Positions 25,002 to 32,191 of a stretch of 32,191 bases of DNA are shown here, piece by piece (within the stretch, counting starts at the first letter, position 1; each line of letters starts with the position of its first letter). Origin of the DNA: Candidatus Binatia bacterium. Its GTDB lineage: Bacteria > Desulfobacterota > Binatia > Bin18. The stretch spans positions 1-32,191 of the forward strand of contig JAJDZM010000026.1 in NCBI GenBank assembly GCA_022824615.1, read 5' to 3'. Position numbers and translations under genes: made by a program. A model generated the notes under the pieces. It searched no databases, was not told the origin of the DNA, and saw nothing but the letters and a program-made list of their open reading frames with translations.

Positions 25002-26036
25002 CTACCCGTTTGTTCCCGCAATATCCGCCATAAGGGCTAACGCCTCAGGCTGACCCGACTGCACCATCATGGTTGAAACTCCGGCAGACTCCCAGACTTT
25101 GAAACGCTCACGAATCCGCTCCGGCGGACCGCATAATGAGATTTCGTCGCACAGCTCATCCGGGACCAGCTCGGTCGCCTCTTTTTTTCGGCCGGACAGA
25201 TAGAGATCCTGGATCTCAGCCGCCACGTCCGCATAGCCATACTTCGAGACCATCTCGTTGTGGAAATTCTTGCCTTTGGCTCCCATCCCGCCGACGTATA
25301 GCGCCAGGGTCGGCTTGAGTTGGGCCAGGCAGGCTTTGACATCGTCGCCGATCACCACGGTACAGCCGGCCAGGATATCGAAGTTCTCCAGCGACTTGCC
25401 GTTGCCGGCCCGGGCAAAGCCCTTTTCCAGGTCGGGTGTAAACATATCCATCCGATAGGGCGAGAACCAGATCGGCAGCCAGCCGTCGGCGAGTTCGGCC
25501 GTGATGCGGATGCTGAGCGGCTTCATGGTTGCCAGATAGACGGGCAGGCGACGTGAGTGCAGGATCGACTTGAGGGGCTTGCCCAGCCCGCTGGCATCTT
25601 CTCCCTGATAGGGCAGTTGATATACTTTACCGTCTAACGAAACCGGCTCCTGACGGTCCCAGACCTTGTGCAGGATTTCCACGTACTCGCGAATGCGGGC
25701 TGCCGGCCGGCTGTAGGGCATGCCGTGCCAGCCTTCGATGACCTGCGGGCCGGACATCCCCAGACCGACAATCACCCGTCCGTTCGACAAGGCGTCTAGG
25801 GTTGACATGGTCATGGCGCACATCGCCGGCGTGCGGGCCGGAATCTGGAGAATCCCGGTACCGAGTTTTATGCGCGAGGTCTTGGCCGCCAGATAGGCCA
25901 ATGGTGTCACCGCGTCGGAGCCGTACGCCTCCGCACTCCAGACGGAGTCGTAGCCCAGTTTTTCCGCTTCGAGGATCATATCCAGGGGGAGCTCGACCCG
26001 GCCACCGGAATAGCCAATGCCTATTGCAAGTTTCAT
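25002..26036 (-). CDS. LLM-class flavin/F420-dependent oxidoreductase (2)
   Basis: This is a 344-residue luciferase-like TIM-barrel protein. It shows MKLAIGIGYSGG, AEKLGYDSVWSAEAYGSDAVTPLAYLAAKTSRIKLGTGI, a barrel stretch TPAMCAMTMSTLDALSNGRVIVGLGMSG, and PVYLATMKPLSIRITAELADGW. It resembles F420-dependent methylenetetrahydromethanopterin reductase-like oxidoreductases, but F420 use cannot be told from FMN use by motif alone. AAAGGAG lies eight bases before the ATG. It is the third or fourth gene of a minus-strand series and is followed by the dehalogenase after a palindromic repeat. Confidence 0.9.
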   Translation of the reverse strand: MKLAIGIGYSGGRVELPLDMILEAEKLGYDSVWSAEAYGSDAVTPLAYLAAKTSRIKLGTGILQIPARTPAMCAMTMSTLDALSNGRVIVGLGMSGPQVIEGWHGMPYSRPAARIREYVEILHKVWDRQEPVSLDGKVYQLPYQGEDASGLGKPLKSILHSRRLPVYLATMKPLSIRITAELADGWLPIWFSPYRMDMFTPDLEKGFARAGNGKSLENFDILAGCTVVIGDDVKACLAQLKPTLALYVGGMGAKGKNFHNEMVSKYGYADVAAEIQDLYLSGRKKEATELVPDELCDEISLCGPPERIRERFKVWESAGVSTMMVQSGQPEALALMADIAGTNG

Positions 26037-26099
26037 AGGGACTCCTTTCTTCAGGGGACTGTTTATAGCGGACGGCCGGACCCAGGGCTACTCAGCCCC

Positions 26100-26152
26100 A
26101 AGAGGAAACGTACCCCGCATCTGCATGTCTAGCGGAGGACACGTTTCCTCTT
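26100..26152. repeat. 12-bp inverted repeat directly after a luciferase-like gene
   Basis: AAGAGGAAACGT (26100-26111) and ACGTTTCCTCTT (26141-26152) are exact reverse complements around a 29-base loop, directly adjoining the TGA of luciferase-like gene 3. No U-rich tail follows on the minus strand. It may be a REP-like or miniature element, or an RNA stabiliser. Confidence 0.65.
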
Positions 26153-27142
26153 TCAAGCACCGCGCATGGCTTCCGCTACGCGTGCATAGTCTTCGAGTCG
26201 CGGCAGGATAAGCGGCAGGTCTACCCCAGCGGCTCGATACTCGGCGACCCGCAGTCGGCACTGCTCTTCTGAGCCGATGAGATAAAAAGATGCTACCATC
26301 TCGTCAGTAATGAGCTTGACCGCCTCTGTGCCACCGTCTTTGGCATACGACTCTCGTAACGGCCCGAGAATAGACGGATCGAATCCTCCCTTTTCGAGCA
26401 GGATCTCACCCACATGGGCTTCGTCAAGCAGGCGGACAATACGCTTTTTGAGGGTTGGCAGCGGGCGTTGCGGATCGTCGGTCAATCGAATGACCAGCAT
26501 GCAGGCAATGTCGATCGATTGGGGATCACGCCCGGCCTCCTTAGCCGCGCTGCGGATCTCTGCCACTGCGTAGGAGACGTAGGATGGGGGCACATAGGCA
26601 TTCAATAAAACGCCGTCGGCAATCGCTCCGGCCAGACGCAGCCCTTTTTTTCCAATCGCCGCAAGATAGATAGGCAGATTGGGCTGGACCGGTGTGGTGG
26701 CAAGCCGGACATTCCTGAGCGTAAACGGTCCTGCCGTGTCGGACACCCGCGCACCCGACAGCAGCCGTTTCAGTAGGGAGACGCTGCCCCGCATGGCAGC
26801 CTGGGCATTGCCGTAGGCCATCCCCATCTTGCCTTGGATCACCTCGCGTTCGCTGCGCCCCATCCCCAGCACGAAACGTCCACCCGTAATCCGGTCCAGC
26901 GTGGCCGTTGCCATCGCGAGGAGCGCGGGGTTGCGCGTGTACGGATTTGTGACACCAACGCCGAGCTTGATCCGCTCGGTCGCCGCTCCGAGGTAGCCGA
27001 GCAGCGAGAATATCTCCTCGTGGAAATAGCGCTCCGTGACCCACAGGGATTCATAGCCGGCGTTTTCTGCAATCTGTCCGTATTGCTTCAGTTCGGGGCC
27101 ACTCTCGATACCGTGGTAGAGGACGAGACCTGATCGGCTCAT
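26153..27142 (-). CDS. LLM-class flavin/F420-dependent oxidoreductase (3)
   Basis: This is a 329-residue luciferase-like protein, clearly diverged from the other two. Landmarks are GLVLYHGIESGPELKQYGQIAENAGYESLWVTERYFHEEIF, TERIKLGVGVTNPYTRNPALLAMATATLDRITGGRFVLGMGRSE and PIYLAAIGKKGLRLAGAIADGVLLNAYV. The substrate and reductant are unknown. The ATG at 27142 has GGAG upstream; the open frame to 27280 only overlaps the methyltransferase gene. It begins 19 bases after the methyltransferase stop, so the two are probably on one transcript. Confidence 0.88.
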   Translation of the reverse strand: MSRSGLVLYHGIESGPELKQYGQIAENAGYESLWVTERYFHEEIFSLLGYLGAATERIKLGVGVTNPYTRNPALLAMATATLDRITGGRFVLGMGRSEREVIQGKMGMAYGNAQAAMRGSVSLLKRLLSGARVSDTAGPFTLRNVRLATTPVQPNLPIYLAAIGKKGLRLAGAIADGVLLNAYVPPSYVSYAVAEIRSAAKEAGRDPQSIDIACMLVIRLTDDPQRPLPTLKKRIVRLLDEAHVGEILLEKGGFDPSILGPLRESYAKDGGTEAVKLITDEMVASFYLIGSEEQCRLRVAEYRAAGVDLPLILPRLEDYARVAEAMRGA

Positions 27143-27161
27143 ATTCCGCTCCGTTCCCGTC

Positions 27162-28193
27162 TTAGGCTTGCCTCTGGGCGACAAACGTCCAATACGTCGG
27201 CACGATATCCGGATTCTCTTGGGTGACGCGGAAGCCGGTCTCGTGCAGCATGGCGAGAATATCACTCCGGGTGTTGACAATATTCCCCCAAGTGACCTCG
27301 AACCATTGCTCCAGGATACTCATGGTGAAGCGGCGGTCGTGGAGGTCAGCTCCCGTTTCCGGGGCGCACCGATCGACCAGCAGCAGGCTGCCTCTGGGCT
27401 TGAGCGCGCGCTGGCAGCCACGCAGGATGTCGGCTTTTTTTGCGTCGGGAAGCTCGTGAAAAACCTGGACCATAGTGATGAGATCAAACTCACTCTCAAA
27501 GGACAGCGCTTCCCCGCCGACTGAGCGCACGTCAACCCGGTCGCTGAGTCCTTGCTCCTGAAGCAGCTTTCGAGAGGTTTGTACAAAATAGGGTAAAGGC
27601 TCGATACCGGTTACACGGCAGTGTGCGAATTCCTGGGCAAAGCGCGCGATCACGGTGCCACTCCCGGAGCCGATATCCATAACCTGCCCTCCAGCTTCGA
27701 GTTGCTCTTCCACACCGGGAAGCTTCCGGGCCGCCGCCACTACCACAGGGGCACGCAAGGCCGAAACTTTGCCCTGGTGGTGAAAGAAGTCTTCATCATG
27801 GTCGTGGAAGGTTTTGAGCGCTCCGGTCCGAAAGGCAGCGGGGTAGGCCGGAAAGTCTCGCGACAGGCTGGCCAGAACATGGGCGGTCAGCAACTCGGGA
27901 GCGTCGTCGCCAAGCAGTTCGTCCATAAACGGCGCAAAGGTGAACTGCGTATCTCCGTCAGCTTGGAGTATCCCTACGGCACACGCGGCCTGACACCAGA
28001 CCTTTGTCCGCCAGGGGTCGAGTTCCAGGGTTTCGGCCAATGCTTCGGCCGAGACGGTTCCGCCGCACCGCCGCATTGCGGCGAAGTATCCCAGCCGTCC
28101 GCCAATATCGGTAATATGCGTCGCGTGCAGGCCGAGCATCCAACTCCGTATCATCCGGGCTTGGCTATTCTTTGTCGGTTCTTTATTGGCCAT
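27162..28193 (-). CDS. SAM-dependent methyltransferase, winged-helix O-methyltransferase type
   Basis: This is a 343-residue class I methyltransferase. The first roughly 100 residues form a dimerisation/winged-helix-like region (VSAEALAETLELDPWRTKVWCQAACAVGIL), as in small-molecule O-methyltransferases. The SAM site VMDIGSGSG is at 171-179, with VTGIEPLPYF and LITMVQVFHELPDA following. The acceptor cannot be predicted. AAGGA lies six bases before the ATG, inside the end of the preceding hydrolase gene, which stops nine bases upstream. The tight spacing makes co-translation with that hydrolase likely. Confidence 0.88.
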   Translation of the reverse strand: MANKEPTKNSQARMIRSWMLGLHATHITDIGGRLGYFAAMRRCGGTVSAEALAETLELDPWRTKVWCQAACAVGILQADGDTQFTFAPFMDELLGDDAPELLTAHVLASLSRDFPAYPAAFRTGALKTFHDHDEDFFHHQGKVSALRAPVVVAAARKLPGVEEQLEAGGQVMDIGSGSGTVIARFAQEFAHCRVTGIEPLPYFVQTSRKLLQEQGLSDRVDVRSVGGEALSFESEFDLITMVQVFHELPDAKKADILRGCQRALKPRGSLLLVDRCAPETGADLHDRRFTMSILEQWFEVTWGNIVNTRSDILAMLHETGFRVTQENPDIVPTYWTFVAQRQA

Positions 28194-28202
28194 AGTTGAT
28201 CC

Positions 28203-29006
28203 TTAGCTCTTGTGTTTTTGCAAAAATGTGAGAATCGCCTCTCTCGACTGCCCCGGTTGCTCGACCCAAAACACATGGCCGGCCGGCTCCAGGATCACGA
28301 GTTTGGAGTCGGCAATATGTTCAGCCAGGAGTTGTGAGTTCTCCCAGGCAATCAAGGCGTCGTCCTTTCCCGTAATGACCAAGGTCGGACAGGTAATCTG
28401 GGAGAGACGGTCGAACGTATTGTGTCGATACGCTGCTTTCATTCTATGAGCGAAACCGATGGGGTCGAGGGGTTGCTTTTTACGGGCTTCAATCAATGCC
28501 GGGATAAGCTCAGGATGCTGTTCGACATAACCTCTGGTAAAGGCGGTCTCGGCCAGCGCCCGCCCGCGTTCTTCAGCAGAGAGCGCGGCTGTTGAATGGG
28601 AATTCTGGACAGCCTCGCCCTCCAGACTGACGGCCTGCGGGCCACCAGGGGTAGTACAGCCCAGCACAAGAGAGCGGACGGCAGCCCCGTGTCGGATGGC
28701 CAATTCCTGGGCGATCATTCCTCCCATTGAGACGCCATACACGTGTGCGGGTGAGAAGTCCAGGTGATCCATGAGCGCAGCGGTGTCATCGGCAATCATG
28801 CCGATTGTGTATTCGATGTCCGGCTTTTCGCTCTGGCCAGAGCCACGCTGGTCGAAGACGAGGACCTGGAATTGGTCCACGAAATCCGGCAGCAGATTGG
28901 CAAAAATGCTCCGGTCGCTTTGCGCCCCGTGGATGAGTACCAGCGGGTCGCCTGTCCCGTGCAGTTCATAGGCTAGGTTGACACCATTGACCCGTGCAAA
29001 GGGCAT
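28203..29006 (-). CDS. Alpha/beta hydrolase
   Basis: This is a 267-residue alpha/beta-hydrolase-fold enzyme. The oxyanion motif is LVLIHGAQSDRS, the nucleophile Ser93 lies in GVSMGGMIAQE, the acid in ITGKDDALIAWE, and the base in EPAGHVFWVEQPG. Unlike the protein at 24043-24930, the nucleophile is Ser, so this is an esterase or lactonase-type hydrolase and not a dehalogenase. AGGAGG stands close before the ATG. It follows the frameshifted MFS gene by 20 bases and precedes the methyltransferase by nine. Confidence 0.88.
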   Translation of the reverse strand: MPFARVNGVNLAYELHGTGDPLVLIHGAQSDRSIFANLLPDFVDQFQVLVFDQRGSGQSEKPDIEYTIGMIADDTAALMDHLDFSPAHVYGVSMGGMIAQELAIRHGAAVRSLVLGCTTPGGPQAVSLEGEAVQNSHSTAALSAEERGRALAETAFTRGYVEQHPELIPALIEARKKQPLDPIGFAHRMKAAYRHNTFDRLSQITCPTLVITGKDDALIAWENSQLLAEHIADSKLVILEPAGHVFWVEQPGQSREAILTFLQKHKS

Positions 29007-29026
29007 AATACCTCCTGATTATCCGG

Positions 29027-30326
29027 CTAGACGGCCTGGGGGAGCGCCGCCGGTTTCTTCACAAAACATAACAACATTACGCTAAAAAGATTGAAGAGCG
29101 CACTCATCAGAAAAGCGAGATCGTAACTCCCGTATACATCATAGAGATAGCCCGCGGCCATGGGACCGAAGGCCGCCATGGAGCCGGCCAGGGAAAAAAT
29201 GAAACCAACGATCGCCCCCACCGCCAGCCGTCCGTAGAAGTCGCCGACGATCGCCGGGAACAGGGCCGTGGTCCCGCCATACGAAAGACCGAACAGCGCT
29301 GCCGACGGATAGAGCAAGGAGAGGCCGGAACTGATCGCCAGACCAAAAAACGCCACGGCTTCCAGAGTCAGACAGGTCCCCAAGGTCAACAGGCGACCAT
29401 AACGGTCGGACAGCGGACCGGTAATCAGACGACCGGAAAAACCGGCCAAGCCGATCACGCTGATCAATGTGGCGGCCGTCACCTGCGGTACGCCCAGGTC
29501 TATGGCAAAGGGTACAATCTGGACCAGCGGCATGAACACAACCAACCAGGTCATCGTAAAAGCGGCAACCAGCATCCAGAAGGAAACCGTCCGACGAGCG
29601 GACGCGAGAGTCCATGCATCGCGCCGGTTGGGAGAGACGCGTGGACCGGAGAGCTCCTCTGTCGGTAAGAGGCCGGGCTTGATGCCGTCCGGACGGAGCC
29701 CCAGACGTTCGGGGTCACGGACGATGAAGCAGGCACACAGCGTAATGAGCACCAGTCCGCCCAAGCCAAGGAGCAGGTAGGAGGTTCTCCAGCCATAGCT
29801 CGTGATAAGCAGGGCGGCCAGCGGCGGAACGAAGAAGTTGCCAAAGCTGGAGCCACTTGTGCTCATGCTGAGGGCGAGACCGCGCCGCCGGATAAACCAA
29901 CGCACCACGGTTGCATTACACGGTACAAAGGCCGCACTCATGCCGAGCGCGGCAATACCGCCGAGAAAGAGGTAGAGTTGCCACAGGGCATGCACCTGAC
30001 TCAGCAACATGACCCCGCTTCCCAACAAGATTCCACCGATTCCCACCACAAGACGCGGACCCCAGCGGTCCGTGTACACGCCAGCCACGATCCCAAGAGC
30101 GCTATACACAAACACGTACACCGATATAGGCGAGGGATAAACTTGTCCGTCCCCAGCCCATCTCCGCCGAAATTTCCGGCATGAACACCCCATACGAAAA
30201 CTGAATCCCGTACGCAGCGGACAACACCGTGAACGAACAGCCGACAATCACCCAGCCGTAAAAGACATGCGGCCGTGCGGTCGGCACGATGTCGGGTGAG
30301 AGCTTCACCGGCTCAATGGCACGCAT
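29027..30326 (-). pseudogene. MFS transporter (MCT/OFA-like) with a frameshift
   Basis: The product would be a 12-helix inner-membrane permease of about 430 residues. The N-terminal part is read from the ATG at 30326 (VFYGWVIVGCSFTVLSAAYGIQFSYGVFMPEISAEMGWGRTSLSLAY). The rest is in another frame (SVYVFVYSALGIVAGVYTDRWGPRLVVG and on to the stop at 29027). The two parts join as one normal MFS sequence if one base is removed near 30124-30128 (TATAT on the minus strand). Everything else is intact, so this is either a recent mutation or a sequencing/assembly error. It resembles monocarboxylate or oxalate/formate-type carriers. It begins 96 bases after the upstream acyl-CoA dehydrogenase gene. Confidence 0.85.
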
Positions 30327-30422
30327 GGAACCGCAGTATCCGGGGCGGGTGACACTGGGTCAAGGGAGCGTCCGCCGGTGCCAGGCCGCGAGGCGCTACG
30401 ACAGGCGTGGACGACAGGACGA

Positions 30423-31637
30423 TTACAACCCTAACGCCTTGGCAATGTTGACGCGCTGAATTTCATCCGTGCCCCCGGGAATGCGCAGATTGCGCGCAAT
30501 ACGGAATATTTTTTCGATCCCGGACTCTTTCATCAGTCCATACGCTCCGTGCAGTTGGACGGCTCTATCGGCCACGCGATAGAGCGCTTCGTCGCAGAAG
30601 ACTTTGAGCGCACACACCGTTTTGATGAGGTGCGGGTCGACCTTGAGCGCCCATAAATTCCCCTGGTCGGCCTGCCACAGGCTTTGGAGAGACAGGCTCC
30701 TCATGGCTTGAACATCCAGATAGGAATCGACCACCATCCACTGTAAGGCTTGAAACCGACTCAGTGGCCCCCCAAATGCGCGCCGGTTCTTGATGTAGTC
30801 GCTACAACGGTCGAGCAGATATTGTCCCAGGCCGGTACACATGCCCCCACGCCGGACGCGAATCCAGTTGATCATTCCCATGCTGAGGTAAAAGCCCTGG
30901 CCTTCCTCCCCCCACATATGGTCCGCTGAGAGCTGGCAGTTCTCGAACCGGAGTTCACCGGTCATACCGTCATCCATGATGGTCCGATACGTCCGTCCGA
31001 CGGTCAGCCCAAGGTTGTCGCGTTCAACGATAAAGGCCGTTGCTCCGGCTCCCCCTTTGTTCGGATCGTGCAGCGCACAAACCAAGATCAGGTCGGCATA
31101 CTGCGCATTGGTAATATAGGCCTTGGTGCCATTCACGACCCAGCTGTCACCGTGTTTTTCGGCCCGGGTCTCCATGCCGAGCACGTCAGAGCCGCCTCGA
31201 TATTCGGTGATGGCATAAGCGGCAGTTGTTTCTCCTCGAACCAAGGGCAACAGGTATTTCTGCTGCTGCTCCTCGGTCAGAAACATCAGCATGTGATTGG
31301 GTCCTTCTGTCCAGGACAACATCCACTGCGCAACCCCGATACCGTGCTGATAGACGGCCTCATGCACAAAAAACATATCCGTCAGACTAAACCCGCCACC
31401 ACCGACTGCTTTGGGCATATGCAGCGCATATAGTCCCCGGTCTGCGGACCGTTTGCGAATCGTCTGCTGGGCGGCCAGCACCTCGGGGGCGAGCCGCCCG
31501 TCTTCACGGAGATAGAGATGTTCGTTGGTCAGATGGTCGGCCAGACTGTGCTCAATGGGAGCAATATCGTTTTCAATAAAACGGTGAATATCACGAACCG
31601 TTTGCCCAACATTCGCTGGGGGGGAGAAATCAATCAT
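30423..31637 (-). CDS. Acyl-CoA dehydrogenase family protein with altered active site
   Basis: This 404-residue protein has the complete acyl-CoA dehydrogenase fold. The N-terminal helices come first, then AYAITEYRGGSDVLGMETRAEK and VVNGTKAYITNAQYADLILV in the middle domain, and DRAVQLHGAYGLMKESGIEKIFRIARNLRIPGGTDEIQRVNIAK at the end. The usual catalytic Glu of YEGT is replaced by Gly (PGGT). The alternative Glu seen in isovaleryl-CoA dehydrogenase is also not evident (INWIRVRRGG). It may belong to the ACAD10/11-like group or act on an unusual substrate. No strong Shine-Dalgarno site is seen. It is the first gene of the minus-strand catabolic run. Confidence 0.88.
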   Translation of the reverse strand: MIDFSPPANVGQTVRDIHRFIENDIAPIEHSLADHLTNEHLYLREDGRLAPEVLAAQQTIRKRSADRGLYALHMPKAVGGGGFSLTDMFFVHEAVYQHGIGVAQWMLSWTEGPNHMLMFLTEEQQQKYLLPLVRGETTAAYAITEYRGGSDVLGMETRAEKHGDSWVVNGTKAYITNAQYADLILVCALHDPNKGGAGATAFIVERDNLGLTVGRTYRTIMDDGMTGELRFENCQLSADHMWGEEGQGFYLSMGMINWIRVRRGGMCTGLGQYLLDRCSDYIKNRRAFGGPLSRFQALQWMVVDSYLDVQAMRSLSLQSLWQADQGNLWALKVDPHLIKTVCALKVFCDEALYRVADRAVQLHGAYGLMKESGIEKIFRIARNLRIPGGTDEIQRVNIAKALGL

Positions 31638-31709
31638 ACGCTCGTTCGTAGTGGATTCCGGCAGGAAATGCTATCCCGGCCAAGGACAGCACAGAGCAAA
31701 AAAGACATG

Positions 31710-31732
31710 AAAAAGGGGGCCGTATGGCCCCC
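31710..31732 (-). terminator. Rho-independent terminator of groEL
   Basis: On the minus strand GGGGGCC (31732-31726) pairs with GGCCCCC (31721-31715) over a four-base loop ATAC and is followed at once by TTTTT (31714-31710). It lies 55 bases after the groEL stop and separates groEL from the acyl-CoA dehydrogenase gene. Confidence 0.9.
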
Positions 31733-31787
31733 GTGGTATCGACATTTTCAGCCGGCGGGAGAGCGCATCCCCCGACAGCATTCCAGC

Positions 31788-32191
31788 TTAGTAGTCATCA
31801 AAGTCGTCATCGTGGCTATGGCCATCCATGCCGGCTTGGGGCTTTTCGGGTTTCTCGGCAACCGCCGCCTCTGTGGTCAACATCAAGCCGGACACGCTCG
31901 CCGCATTCTGGAGGGCGACCCGGACAACCTTTGTGGAATCAATCACACCGGCTTTGAACAAGTTTTCATACTCGCCCGAGGCAGCATTAAAACCCGCATC
32001 GCCTCTCCGCCTCTTGATCTGATTGACCACTACCGGAGCGTCCAGGCCGGCATTGCTCACGATTTGTCGAATCGGCTCTTCAATCGCTCTGCGCACGATA
32101 TTCACGCCCGCATCCCGGTCATCGTTGAACTCCAGTTCGTCCAGATTGGATTGTGCCCGAATCAGTGCGACACCCCCGCCTGGAACGATCC
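31788..32191 (-). CDS. groEL: Chaperonin GroEL, C-terminal part
   Basis: This is the 60-kDa chaperonin that folds proteins in a double ring with GroES. Only the last roughly 134 codons lie in the window. [75 protein letters not shown] are unmistakable GroEL sequence. The end is unusual: in place of the common GGM repeats the tail reads [14 protein letters not shown], acidic with two histidines. A strong terminator follows. The start lies beyond the window. Confidence 0.97.
   Translation of the reverse strand, partial: IVPGGGVALIRAQSNLDELEFNDDRDAGVNIVRRAIEEPIRQIVSNAGLDAPVVVNQIKRRRGDAGFNAASGEYENLFKAGVIDSTKVVRVALQNAASVSGLMLTTEAAVAEKPEKPQAGMDGHSHDDDFDDY

Overview
The window comes from a GC-rich bacterial chromosome. 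It begins inside trmFO and ends inside groEL, and both are cut by the window edges. The taxon cannot be read directly. Three luciferase-like (F420/FMN-type) oxidoreductases, two acyl-CoA dehydrogenases, a crotonase, a haloalkane dehalogenase and a tRNA-modifying TrmFO together suggest an uncultured environmental lineage such as Tectomicrobia/Entotheonella, Binatota or a Desulfobacterota relative. That is an inference from gene content and has low confidence.

Layout. (1) 1-7779 is housekeeping. A minus-strand block dprA-topA-trmFO, in the order also known from Firmicutes, lies divergent from argS, which is followed by an alpha/beta hydrolase. (2) 7780-9979 is an accessory islet. An AT-rich, repeat-bearing leader and a 30-codon ORF with a strong Shine-Dalgarno site precede a restriction-modification pair. 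That pair is a D12-class adenine methyltransferase overlapping by ATGA with a NotI-family endonuclease that keeps its four-cysteine cluster and a D...ExQ active site. (3) 10103-15985 holds a UvrD/PcrA helicase, divergent from a TusA-like protein and a small unknown protein, then an MFS transporter, a small unknown gene and a MATE exporter. An inverted repeat overlaps the 5' end of the helicase gene. (4) 15989-18361 is a second accessory islet, with a NucS/DUF91-like PD-(D/E)XK nuclease, a Phd/PIN toxin-antitoxin pair with a palindromic operator, and a HigA-type antitoxin with no HigB beside it.

(5) 18373-31637 is a run of catabolic-looking genes, all on the minus strand. In transcription order they are an acyl-CoA dehydrogenase, a frameshifted MFS transporter, an alpha/beta hydrolase, a methyltransferase, two luciferase-like oxidoreductases, a haloalkane dehalogenase, a PaaG-like crotonase, a GST-like protein, a canonical acyl-CoA dehydrogenase, a nitroreductase, a third luciferase-like oxidoreductase and an SDR. 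Short gaps with good ribosome sites suggest several transcription units. These are separated by hairpins and palindromic intergenic repeats. The parts fit uptake, dehalogenation or hydrolysis, flavin-dependent oxidation and CoA-linked beta-oxidation of an unusual organic substrate, but the substrate cannot be named from sequence. (6) 31710-32191 is the C-terminus of groEL with a clear Rho-independent terminator.

Most noteworthy are the NotI-type endonuclease paired with an adenine methyltransferase behind an unusual leader, the PaaG-like crotonase and the acyl-CoA dehydrogenase that lack the classical catalytic glutamates, the dehalogenase in its CoA/flavin setting, and the small nuclease/toxin-antitoxin islet.
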